64,000 nucleotides of DNA from an uncultured bacterium. GTDB taxonomy: Bacteria; Bacteroidota; Bacteroidia; Bacteroidales; Bacteroidaceae. The DNA lies in the NCBI GenBank assembly GCA_905215555.1, contig CAJMQU010000018.1:16548-80547 (forward strand), read 5' to 3'. The notes below the pieces were generated by a model. It saw only the letters and a program-made list of their open reading frames with translations. It was not told where the DNA came from and did not search any database. Each line of letters begins with the position of its first letter. Position 1 is the first letter of the stretch. Of the stretch, positions 27,790 to 35,828 are shown piece by piece. The position numbers and the translations under genes were made by a program.

Positions 27790-28407
27790 ATGAAAACAGT
27801 AATCATAGACAACTACGACTCTTTCACCTACAACCTTGCCCATCTGGTGAAAGAACTCGGTGCAGAAGTAGATGTTCTGCGCAACGATTGCTTCGCCCTC
27901 GAAGCCCTTGAAGCATACGATAAAATCATCCTCTCTCCCGGTCCGGGTATCCCTGAAGAAGCAGGGTTGCTTCTCGATGTCATCCGCACCTATGCCGGAG
28001 TCAAACCCATACTCGGTGTCTGCCTCGGCGAACAAGCCATCGGCCAGGTTTTCGGCGGCAGGCTGACCAACCTGAGTGAAGTATTCCATGGCATACAGAC
28101 AAAGGTATATGTGTGTCCCGCAGAGGCGAATGATCATACGCCCGCCCCCGCAGCGCCGGCAATACCTGTAGAGCCCGACTACCTTTTTTCCGGCCTTCCC
28201 GCTGAAATTTCTGTCGGCCGTTACCACTCCTGGGTAGTCGATACCGAAGATTTTCCCGAAGAACTAGCCGTCACCGCCCTCAGTCCGGAAGGTCAGATCA
28301 TGGCACTGAAACACCGGACGTTCGACATCCGCGGCATCCAGTTCCATCCGGAATCGGTACTGACCCCCGATGGAAAAACGATCTTGAAAAACTGGATTTC
28401 CAAATAA
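27790..28407 (+). CDS. trpG: Anthranilate synthase component II (glutamine amidotransferase)
   Basis: A class I glutaminase that supplies ammonia to TrpE. The nucleophile is about Cys78 in GVCLGEQAIG and the His/Glu pair lies in IQFHPESVL. I chose ATG 27790 (MKTVIIDNYDSFTYN), the usual TrpG start. The frame is open from GTG 27745, but that extension is lysine-rich and out of keeping with the family. The 119-base gap after trpE is the largest inside the operon and has no obvious promoter. Confidence 0.96.
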   Translation: MKTVIIDNYDSFTYNLAHLVKELGAEVDVLRNDCFALEALEAYDKIILSPGPGIPEEAGLLLDVIRTYAGVKPILGVCLGEQAIGQVFGGRLTNLSEVFHGIQTKVYVCPAEANDHTPAPAAPAIPVEPDYLFSGLPAEISVGRYHSWVVDTEDFPEELAVTALSPEGQIMALKHRTFDIRGIQFHPESVLTPDGKTILKNWISK

Positions 28408-28421
28408 TAATAATTGAAGTT

Positions 28422-29417
28422 ATGAAAGATATATTAACCCGTCTCTTCAACCACGAAGAGCTCACTTCAGAGGAAACCAAGCAAATCCTCCTCAATATTA
28501 CCCAAGAGAAGTATTCCGAGGCTCAGATAGCAGCATTACTAACTGTGTTTCAAATGCGTAGCATCACCGTAAACGAGTTGGCCGGGTTCCGCGAAGCCCT
28601 TATGGAGACTCGCATCCCCATCGACTTCGCGCCCTATCGTCCCATTGATATCGTCGGTACGGGCGGCGATGGGAAAAATACTTTCAATATTTCCACCTGC
28701 GCCTGTTTTGTCGTAGCCGGAGCCGGTTACAAAGTTGCCAAACATGGCAATTACGGCGCCACTTCCGTCAGTGGGGCGAGCAATGTCATCGAGCAACATG
28801 GCGTCCGCTTCACCAACGACCCCGCCAAGCTGAAACGCAGCATGGACGAGTGCAACATCGCCTACCTTCATGCCCAACTTTTCAATCCGGCAATGAAGTT
28901 TGTCGGCCCTGTGCGCAAGGCTCTGGGAGTGCGCACCCTGTTCAATCTTCTCGGCCCGCTCGTCAATCCCTGTAAGCCCGCCTATCAATTGTTGGGTGTT
29001 GCCGATCTTGCCCAGATGCGTCTTTACACCAATGTCTTCTACAAACTCGGCATCGACTTCGCGGTAGTCAACAGCCTCGACAGTTACGATGAAATCTCCC
29101 TCACGGACGAATTCAAGGTTATGACACGCAATTACGAGCGCATCTACCGTCCGCAAGCCCTCGGTTTCAATGCCGCACAGCCCGAAGAACTTTTCGGCGG
29201 GGCGTGTAAGGAAGACGCCGCCCGCATCTTTGATAACATCCTTAACAACCGTGCCACACGTGCCCAAACGCAATGTGTCATTGTCAATGCCGCTTTTGCC
29301 ATCCAGATAATGGAGCCGCAAAAGGAAATCGAAGAGTGCATTGCCATCGCCCGCGAATCGCTGGTAAGCGGACGGGCAATGGAGGCATTGAAGAAGTTTA
29401 TAGCAATTAACAGTTGA
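28422..29417 (+). CDS. trpD: Anthranilate phosphoribosyltransferase
   Basis: Adds phosphoribose from PRPP to anthranilate. Key motifs are GTGGDGKNTFNIST near residue 80, KHGNYGATSVSGASN near 107 and VRKALGVRTLFNLLGPL, which bind PRPP, metal and anthranilate. Length 331 fits. The stop codon lies within a repeated 17-bp word also found ahead of trpB. Confidence 0.96.
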   Translation: MKDILTRLFNHEELTSEETKQILLNITQEKYSEAQIAALLTVFQMRSITVNELAGFREALMETRIPIDFAPYRPIDIVGTGGDGKNTFNISTCACFVVAGAGYKVAKHGNYGATSVSGASNVIEQHGVRFTNDPAKLKRSMDECNIAYLHAQLFNPAMKFVGPVRKALGVRTLFNLLGPLVNPCKPAYQLLGVADLAQMRLYTNVFYKLGIDFAVVNSLDSYDEISLTDEFKVMTRNYERIYRPQALGFNAAQPEELFGGACKEDAARIFDNILNNRATRAQTQCVIVNAAFAIQIMEPQKEIEECIAIARESLVSGRAMEALKKFIAINS

Positions 29418-29429
29418 CAAGGAAGCAAG
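29413..29429 (+). repeat. Dispersed 17-bp word, second copy
   Basis: GTTGACAAGGAAGCAAG differs at one base from the copy at 24983-24999. The TGA in it is the trpD stop codon. Confidence 0.6.
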
Positions 29430-29456
29430 CTGTCAATTCAGAAAAAACAAGAAACA

Positions 29457-30299
29457 ATGAAAGATATTTTATCCGAAATCATCGCCCACAAGCGAATTGA
29501 AATAGCACAGCAGAAACAGGCAGTCTCCCTCAGCCAATTGCAGGAGCAAGCTGCCGCTGTACTTCAGGAAGATGCTGCCGCCCTAACCAGAGGCACTCTC
29601 CAGCACCGCAGTATGAAGCACTCCCTTGCTTCCTCCGCCTCCGGCATCATCGCCGAGTTCAAACGCCGCTCCCCTTCCAAAGGCTGGATTAAAGAAACCG
29701 CGCAGGCCACCCTCATTCCTCCGGCTTACGAAGCCGCCGGCGCCTCCGCCCTTTCCATCCTCACGGACGAGAAGTTCTTTGGCGGCACCCTACGCGACAT
29801 CCGCACCGTGCGTCCCCTCGTCAACATCCCCATCCTGCGCAAGGATTTCATCATCGACGAGTACCAACTTCTGCAAGCCCGCATCGTGGGAGCCGACGCA
29901 GTGCTTCTCATCGCTGCCTGCCTCACCCCCGACGAATGTCGCACGCTTACCCTCCAGGCACACGAACTGGGCCTTGAAGTCCTGCTCGAAGTGCACACCC
30001 CGTCCGAACTCTCCTATATATATAAGGAGACGGATATGGTAGGCATCAACAACCGCCACCTCGGCAGCTTCGTCACCGATGTGGAAAACTCCTTCCGCAT
30101 TGCAGAAGAGCTGAAGCAGACCGTTGCGGAAATCGATTTCGAGACTCCTCCGCCACTCGTTTCCGAAAGCGGAATTTCCAGTCCCGAAACCATCCGGAAA
30201 TTGCGTTCTGCCGGTTTCCGCGGTTTCCTCATGGGAGAAACCTTCATGCGTACCGAAAACCCCGGAAATACCCTAAAAGAGCTCATCCGCGAAATATAA
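29457..30299 (+). CDS. trpC: Indole-3-glycerol phosphate synthase
   Basis: Closes the ring of carboxyphenylaminodeoxyribulose phosphate to indole glycerol phosphate. The TIM-barrel motifs are present: IIAEFKRRSPSKGWI with the catalytic Lys, ILRKDFIIDEYQL, GINNRHLGSF and LVSESGISS, GFLMGETFMR. It is a separate single-domain enzyme (280 residues), not fused to TrpF as in E. coli. It starts 39 bases after trpD. Confidence 0.96.
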   Translation: MKDILSEIIAHKRIEIAQQKQAVSLSQLQEQAAAVLQEDAAALTRGTLQHRSMKHSLASSASGIIAEFKRRSPSKGWIKETAQATLIPPAYEAAGASALSILTDEKFFGGTLRDIRTVRPLVNIPILRKDFIIDEYQLLQARIVGADAVLLIAACLTPDECRTLTLQAHELGLEVLLEVHTPSELSYIYKETDMVGINNRHLGSFVTDVENSFRIAEELKQTVAEIDFETPPPLVSESGISSPETIRKLRSAGFRGFLMGETFMRTENPGNTLKELIREI

Positions 30300-30355
30300 G
30301 TTTGGAAATTTACACAAAATTTCATATATTCGAAAACTCTAAGTGTACATAGCCC

Positions 30356-30982
30356 ATGAATACAATTATCAAAGTATGCGGAATGACCGAAGCCGACAAT
30401 ATCCGCAGTGTAGATGTATTAGGGGTAGACATGATTGGTTTCATCTTCTACCCCAAGTCTCCCAGATACCTGTACCAGATTCCCAGGTACCTGCCCACCC
30501 TTGCCAAGCGTGTCGGCGTATTTGTCAACGAGACAAAAGAGAACATCCTGATGTATGCCGACCGTTTCGGCCTGGACTATATCCAGCTACACGGCGACGA
30601 ATCGCCCGAATACTGCCGCACCCTCCATTCCAACGGTTTCCGGATCATCAAGGCGTTCTCGATAGCCCTTCCCAAAGACCTTCTCGCCGTTTCCGACTAC
30701 GAAGGTTTTTGCAACTACTATCTGTTCGATACCCGCACCGCCCGCTATGGCGGTTCCGGCCAGCAGTTCGACTGGAACATTCTGCAACGCTACACCGGTT
30801 CCACGCCTTTCCTGCTCAGCGGCGGCATCAACCCTTACAGCGTGAAGGCCCTGAAAGAGTTTCACCACCCCCGCCTTGCCGGTATCGACATCAACAGCCG
30901 TTTCGAGACCTCCCCAGGCATCAAGGATGTGGACCGAATAGAACGTTTTTTGGAAGAATTAAAAATGAAAATTGAAAATTGA
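30356..30982 (+). CDS. trpF: Phosphoribosylanthranilate isomerase
   Basis: Carries out the Amadori rearrangement of phosphoribosylanthranilate. The general base Cys is in IKVCGMTEADNI near residue 8, followed by DMIGFIFYPKSPR and the C-terminal FLLSGGINP and IDINSRFETSPGIKD phosphate-binding motifs with the acid Asp. The 208-residue length is right for monofunctional TrpF. It ends overlapping the possible leader codons of trpA. Confidence 0.96.
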   Translation: MNTIIKVCGMTEADNIRSVDVLGVDMIGFIFYPKSPRYLYQIPRYLPTLAKRVGVFVNETKENILMYADRFGLDYIQLHGDESPEYCRTLHSNGFRIIKAFSIALPKDLLAVSDYEGFCNYYLFDTRTARYGGSGQQFDWNILQRYTGSTPFLLSGGINPYSVKALKEFHHPRLAGIDINSRFETSPGIKDVDRIERFLEELKMKIEN

Positions 30983-30989
30983 AAACATC

Positions 30990-31763
30990 ATGAATCGTAT
31001 AAACAAGCTTTTCCAGGACAGCCCCAAGAACCTGCTGTCCATCTACTTCTGTGCCGGTTGCCCCACCCTGGAAGGCACCGCCCACGTCATCCGTACCCTC
31101 GAACGCAATGGCGTCCACATGATTGAAATCGGTATCCCCTTCAGCGACCCTATGGCCGACGGCATTGTTATCCAAAACGCCGCTACCCAGGCTCTCCGCA
31201 ACGGCATGTCCCTGCGCATCCTCTTCGAGCAACTGCGTGATATCCGCAGCGACGTACGCATCCCCCTTATCCTTATGGGCTACCTTAACCCTATCATGCA
31301 GTTCGGCTTCGAATCCTTCTGCCGGAAATGCGTGGAATGCGGCATCGATGGTGTCATCATCCCCGACCTCCCTTTCAAGGACTACGAAGAAACTTACAAA
31401 CCCATCGCCGACCGCTACGACGTCCGCGTCATCATGCTCATCACCCCCGAGACCAGCGAAGCCCGTGTCCGCGAAATCGACGAGCACACCGACGGTTTCA
31501 TCTATCTGGTATCCAGCGCCGCCACTACCGGTGCCCAAAAAGATTTTGACACCCAAAAGCAAGCCTACTTCAAGAAAATACAAGATATGCATCTGCGCAA
31601 TCCCCGCATGGTCGGCTTCGGCATCAGCAACAAACAGACTTTCGACGCCGCTTGCGCCCACTCCTCCGGCGCTATCATCGGCAGCCGCTTCGTCACCCTG
31701 CTGAATGAATGCGAAGGAGATGCCGAAAAAGCTATCACACAACTGAAAGAAGGGTTGAAATAG
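30990..31763 (+). CDS. trpA: Tryptophan synthase alpha chain
   Basis: Splits indole glycerol phosphate and channels indole to TrpB. The motifs IEIGIPFSDPMADGIVIQ, with the catalytic Glu and Asp, and FGISNKQTF are intact. I chose ATG 30990 (MNRINKLF) because the only earlier in-frame start, TTG 30972, lies inside trpF. It is the last gene of the operon. No strong terminator follows before ansA, whose own promoter lies at 31817. Confidence 0.96.
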   Translation: MNRINKLFQDSPKNLLSIYFCAGCPTLEGTAHVIRTLERNGVHMIEIGIPFSDPMADGIVIQNAATQALRNGMSLRILFEQLRDIRSDVRIPLILMGYLNPIMQFGFESFCRKCVECGIDGVIIPDLPFKDYEETYKPIADRYDVRVIMLITPETSEARVREIDEHTDGFIYLVSSAATTGAQKDFDTQKQAYFKKIQDMHLRNPRMVGFGISNKQTFDAACAHSSGAIIGSRFVTLLNECEGDAEKAITQLKEGLK

Positions 31764-31816
31764 AGAGGAAAAATAAGGTATAGAGTATGAAAGGTACTTT
31801 ATACCTATTTTTTCAC

Positions 31817-31824
31817 TATCTTTG
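31817..31824 (+). promoter_or_regulatory. Candidate -7 box for ansA
   Basis: TATCTTTG matches TAnnTTTG. Because transcription would start near 31830, the ATG at 31850 is preferred over the in-frame ATG at 31787, which lies upstream of the box. Confidence 0.6.
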
Positions 31825-31849
31825 CGCCCAAAATAATCAAACTCCGATT

Positions 31850-32893
31850 ATGTTTATGAAAAACGACTACCCATCCGTATTGCTGATTTATACCGGTGGC
31901 ACCATTGGTATGATAGAAAATCCAGAAACCGGCGCGCTCGAAAACTTCAATTTCGACCACCTTCTCAAGCACGTCCCCGAACTGAAACGTTTCAACTACC
32001 GCATCTCCTCCTACCAATTCGATCCCCCTATTGATTCCTCCGACATGGAGCCCTCCCTCTGGGCGAAAATCGTAAAGATTATCAATTACAATTACGACTA
32101 CTTCGACGGCTTCGTCATCCTCCACGGAACCGATACCATGGCCTACACCGCCTCCGCCCTTAGCTTCATGCTTGAGAATCTTGCTAAGCCCGTCATCCTC
32201 ACAGGCTCTCAACTTCCCATCGGCACCCTGCGGACCGACGGAAAAGAAAACCTCATCACCTCCATCGAAATCGCTGCCGCCAAGAATCCGGACGGCACCC
32301 CTGTAGTCCCCGAAGTGTGCATCTTTTTCGAAAACGAACTCATGCGCGGAAACCGCACTACCAAGATAAATGCCGAAAACTTCAACGCATTCCGTTCTTT
32401 CAATTATCCCTCGCTGGCACATGCAGGCATCCACATCAAATATGACGCCCACCTCATTCGCCGTCCCGACCCCACGCGTCCCATGAAGCCCCACTATCTG
32501 TTCGACACCAATGTCGTCATGCTCACCCTTTTCCCCGGCATCCAGGAGAGCATCATCAACTCAGTCCTCCACGTTCCCGGCCTGAAAGCCGTCGTACTCA
32601 AGACCTTCGGTTCCGGCAATGCCCCTCAAAAAGAGTGGTTTATCCGCCAACTGAAAGAAGCTACCGAACGTGGCATCATTATTGTGAACATCACCCAGTG
32701 TCAGCGCGGCGCAGTCGAAATGGAACGCTACGAAACCGGACTGCAACTTCTTCAGGCAGGCGTCGTCAGCGGTTATGACAGCACCCCCGAATGTGCAGTG
32801 ACCAAACTCATGTTCCTCCTCGGACACGGCTTCAGCCAAGCCGAAATCCGCTACCGCATGAATTCCGACCTTGCGGGAGAAATCACGAAATAG
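31850..32893 (+). CDS. ansA: Type I (cytoplasmic) L-asparaginase
   Basis: Hydrolyses asparagine to aspartate and ammonia. The first catalytic Thr is in LLIYTGGTIGMI and the second in ILHGTDTMAYTASAL, with VILTGSQLP following. No signal peptide is present, which points to the cytoplasmic type. The start at ATG 31850 gives 347 residues, normal for AnsA, whereas the upstream start adds a hydrophobic piece unlike the family. It recycles asparagine nitrogen alongside AsnB and GS. Confidence 0.94.
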   Translation: MFMKNDYPSVLLIYTGGTIGMIENPETGALENFNFDHLLKHVPELKRFNYRISSYQFDPPIDSSDMEPSLWAKIVKIINYNYDYFDGFVILHGTDTMAYTASALSFMLENLAKPVILTGSQLPIGTLRTDGKENLITSIEIAAAKNPDGTPVVPEVCIFFENELMRGNRTTKINAENFNAFRSFNYPSLAHAGIHIKYDAHLIRRPDPTRPMKPHYLFDTNVVMLTLFPGIQESIINSVLHVPGLKAVVLKTFGSGNAPQKEWFIRQLKEATERGIIIVNITQCQRGAVEMERYETGLQLLQAGVVSGYDSTPECAVTKLMFLLGHGFSQAEIRYRMNSDLAGEITK

Positions 32894-33199
32894 CAAAACC
32901 CGGAAATATCCAGTCTAAAAGTTACGGATTATAGCAGCCCAAATCCCCTGCCAGCTATAATTCCGTTTCATTTTGTATATCCAGGCGAGCAAGTGGATAG
33001 AATTTACAAGTTCCCCCTTCCGAGTATATCACACTCATTTTTAATAAAAGAAGCACCCGAAAGACACAAATAAGCAACTTTTTTGTTATTATATCAATTT
33101 TATCCTTATCTTTGTGTCGAAAATTTGCAAGAAATGCACATTTTCGACAGTCAATAATGCAAAACAGGCTATAATCCAATACATATATTCTATCAATTT
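32894..33199 (+). promoter_or_regulatory. Intergenic region with promoter of the first LruC lipoprotein
   Basis: TTTG at 33082-33085 and TATCTTTG at 33107-33114 are 21 bases apart, a good match to the Bacteroides promoter. The start codon is 85 bases further on, leaving an untranslated leader of about 80 bases. The rest of the gap is AT-rich with no gene that I can see. Confidence 0.7.
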
Positions 33200-35632
33200 A
33201 TGAAATTAATTAACCGATTATCAGTAATGGCTACCGTGGTAAGCGTCATGTTCTTAGCCAGTTGTGCGGATGATGTGTACGATTCCAGTAAGGAACTGCA
33301 GACACCACCGGCAGAAAATCCCTTTGGAGAAGGCTTTGCAGCCCCGGACGGTTTCAGCTGGTCTATGATTAATACCGTCAATCTCAAGGTTGAGGTAAAA
33401 GACGAATTCAACGGTAAATACCGGTACGCGATTGAGGTATTTACCAGCAATCCTCTGGCTGACGAAACCACGACCCCCATTGCAGCAGGTTCGGCTAAAC
33501 AAGGCGCTGACTATACCAACGAAGTCAACCTCCCCAAGACAGTCGAGTATCTCTATATCCGCCAAACCGATCCTAACCAACGGAAAGAAGTATACGTGTA
33601 TGCAGTACCCGAAAACGGCGGTCCACTGAATTGCAGGTTATATTACACAGCAACCGCCTCCAGAGCAACGGCACGCACTTCATCAGCAGGAACCTCCGGT
33701 TGGGATAACGTCACAGATCCCGGATATACAGAAGAGACTTACGATATCCCCTCAGAATCCGCATCTATCATCAACGGAAACCAATTGCCCAACGGATCAA
33801 CATATGTTATCAAATCAGGTGAGACCCTTTCCCAAGTGCTTCATGCCTACAACGGAGCCAACGCCACCGTATATGTACAAGGCACCTGGAATGCCGATGG
33901 GAATATAGCCCCTCAAGGCATCGATATCATCGTTTTAAATGGTGGTAAAATCACGTCCGCCTCCGGAGCTTTTATGGTATCAGACAAATCCTCCCTCACG
34001 GTGCAAAGCGGCGGTGAAGTAAACTGTAATGTATTCAGTACTGCCGCCAATGTAACCATCAAAAACTTCGGTACAATAAAAGCCAAAGAGATATCGGGGC
34101 AGAACGGACTCAACACCGGTACTGTACTGTATAACGCTTCCAACGCCCTTTTGCAAGTGGAAGACAAGTTTGTCGTTACCAGCTCCCAGATTTACAATCA
34201 TGGCACCATTGATATGACAGCCGAAAACGCACGTATGCAAGCCAACAAAAACGCCAAGGCATGCCTCATTGCAAACTACGAAAAAGCAACAATCAAAGGT
34301 AATCTCATACAAGCCGGAGCCACTATCGTAAACAGTGGTACAATCGAAGTAAACACATTAGAGAATTCCTCGACAGACTTCCTTTATAACAACTGCCTCC
34401 TGATTGTGAAAAACACACTCAAGTTCAGAAATATCGTATTGGATCAAGGCTCCATAACCGGAGGCAGAAGCAACCCCGGCGATAAAGAATGGCTGCCGGT
34501 TCCTCTTGTAGAGAGTTTGAACGATGCTAAGTATACATTGATTGACGGCTCCATGATCAAAGCCAGAGAATTCAAAGTCCAAACGGGCCAGCAGGTTACA
34601 TTCAAAGCAATTAACCAAACCAACGAAGACCGTTCCATGATTAAGGCAGAGAACATCTACTTTGATTGGCATACATACGTACAAGGCAACATGGTTCTTG
34701 AAGGAAAGCAACATAATTCCGAGCGTTCACACATAGACCCCTCCGTTGCCGGTACAGGCTATGACGAATCCAAATATACCATTGAGACCTGCGGCGGTAT
34801 CTTCAATGAAGGCAACGAAGGCGAAAACCCATACCCTCCTGAAATTCCGGTAGTGGATGATGCCACTACCTATACATACGTATTCGAGGACAACTGGCCC
34901 AAATATGGCGACTTCGACCTTAACGACATCGTTTTGAGAGTGAACAACAGATCCACCCAAACCAACACAAAGGGTAATCTGAAAAGCGCCAAACTCGATA
35001 TCAGCCTTGAGGCCGTTGGTGCAAGCAGAGTTTTGGGGGTCGGCATCCGTTTCCTCGGCTTACCGGCCAATATCACCCCAAGCAAATTTACGGTCAAAGG
35101 CGCGGACGCTTCTTTCGAAGCCGGCCAGAGCCTTCCGACCCTCATACTGTTTGAAAACGCACACGGCGAGTTCGGATTTAGCGACAGGCCGTTTATCAAC
35201 ACATCTCAGTCATCATCAACCAACAGTCCTGATGTACCTGATTATTCAGTCCGTTTTGAGTTCGAAGAATCCGGCAATGTACCTGCATCTGCATTCAATA
35301 TCAACAATCTGGACATATTCATCATCACCAAAGCTGCCGACTCAAAAACGAAACGTACTGAAGTCCACGTAGCCGGTTATGCTCCTACCGATTTAGCCAA
35401 TACCACCCTGTTCGGCCAAGGCAATGACGACTCTTCGTTATCCGCCAAACGCTATTATCTAAGCTCCGAGAACTTAGCATGGGGTGTCGTTATCCCTGAC
35501 GAATTCGCTTGGCCTTTAGAGTCCAAGAACGTAAAAGATGTTTATGCGGATTTTGCCAACTGGATAACCAGCGGCGGCAAAGATAGCAAAGACTGGTATA
35601 AGAATCACAATGGTCAGGTATTCAAAAAATAA
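33200..35632 (+). CDS. LruC-domain lipoprotein 1
   Basis: An 810-residue predicted surface or periplasmic lipoprotein. The lipobox FLASC gives a lipidated Cys at about residue 22. The middle (about 190-480) is rich in Gly, Asn and Val with repeating short strands (NGGKI..., SGGEVN, NSGTIEV), like a beta-helix or adhesin stalk. The LruC-type domain starts near residue 558 with YTYVFEDNWPKYGDFDLNDI, an acidic DxDxND stretch that may bind calcium. Function unknown. A paralogue of the same design follows, and both precede the EPS locus. Confidence 0.85.
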   Translation: MKLINRLSVMATVVSVMFLASCADDVYDSSKELQTPPAENPFGEGFAAPDGFSWSMINTVNLKVEVKDEFNGKYRYAIEVFTSNPLADETTTPIAAGSAKQGADYTNEVNLPKTVEYLYIRQTDPNQRKEVYVYAVPENGGPLNCRLYYTATASRATARTSSAGTSGWDNVTDPGYTEETYDIPSESASIINGNQLPNGSTYVIKSGETLSQVLHAYNGANATVYVQGTWNADGNIAPQGIDIIVLNGGKITSASGAFMVSDKSSLTVQSGGEVNCNVFSTAANVTIKNFGTIKAKEISGQNGLNTGTVLYNASNALLQVEDKFVVTSSQIYNHGTIDMTAENARMQANKNAKACLIANYEKATIKGNLIQAGATIVNSGTIEVNTLENSSTDFLYNNCLLIVKNTLKFRNIVLDQGSITGGRSNPGDKEWLPVPLVESLNDAKYTLIDGSMIKAREFKVQTGQQVTFKAINQTNEDRSMIKAENIYFDWHTYVQGNMVLEGKQHNSERSHIDPSVAGTGYDESKYTIETCGGIFNEGNEGENPYPPEIPVVDDATTYTYVFEDNWPKYGDFDLNDIVLRVNNRSTQTNTKGNLKSAKLDISLEAVGASRVLGVGIRFLGLPANITPSKFTVKGADASFEAGQSLPTLILFENAHGEFGFSDRPFINTSQSSSTNSPDVPDYSVRFEFEESGNVPASAFNINNLDIFIITKAADSKTKRTEVHVAGYAPTDLANTTLFGQGNDDSSLSAKRYYLSSENLAWGVVIPDEFAWPLESKNVKDVYADFANWITSGGKDSKDWYKNHNGQVFKK

Positions 35633-35652
35633 TATATTTGTTTCCTAATATG

Positions 35653-35687
35653 AAAAGCCGATGAGTACCTTTATTCATCGGCTTTTT
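35653..35687 (+). terminator. Intrinsic terminator after LruC lipoprotein 1
   Basis: AAAAGCCGATGA pairs with TCATCGGCTTTT over a 10-base loop, followed by further Ts. Confidence 0.9.
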
Positions 35688-35793
35688 CGGTAATATGAGA
35701 GGGTATCATTTTAAATGCCCGTATTATAGTTAAAAGATACTAATGGATTATCTTTTTAAAGCTTATAAAAGCTGTTATTATCTTAATTGTCCG

Positions 35794-35801
35794 TATTTTT
35801 G
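35794..35801 (+). promoter_or_regulatory. Candidate -7 box for LruC lipoprotein 2
   Basis: TATTTTTG matches TAnnTTTG, 28 bases before the ATG at 35829. It lies downstream of an earlier in-frame start at 35787, arguing against that start. Confidence 0.5.
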
Positions 35802-35828
35802 TTATTAACCAAGCAAAACAAACAGGCC

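Noticed and set aside
31787..31849. Upstream ATG of ansA at 31787
   Set aside because: It precedes the promoter box at 31817, so it would not be on that transcript; the added residues do not fit the family.
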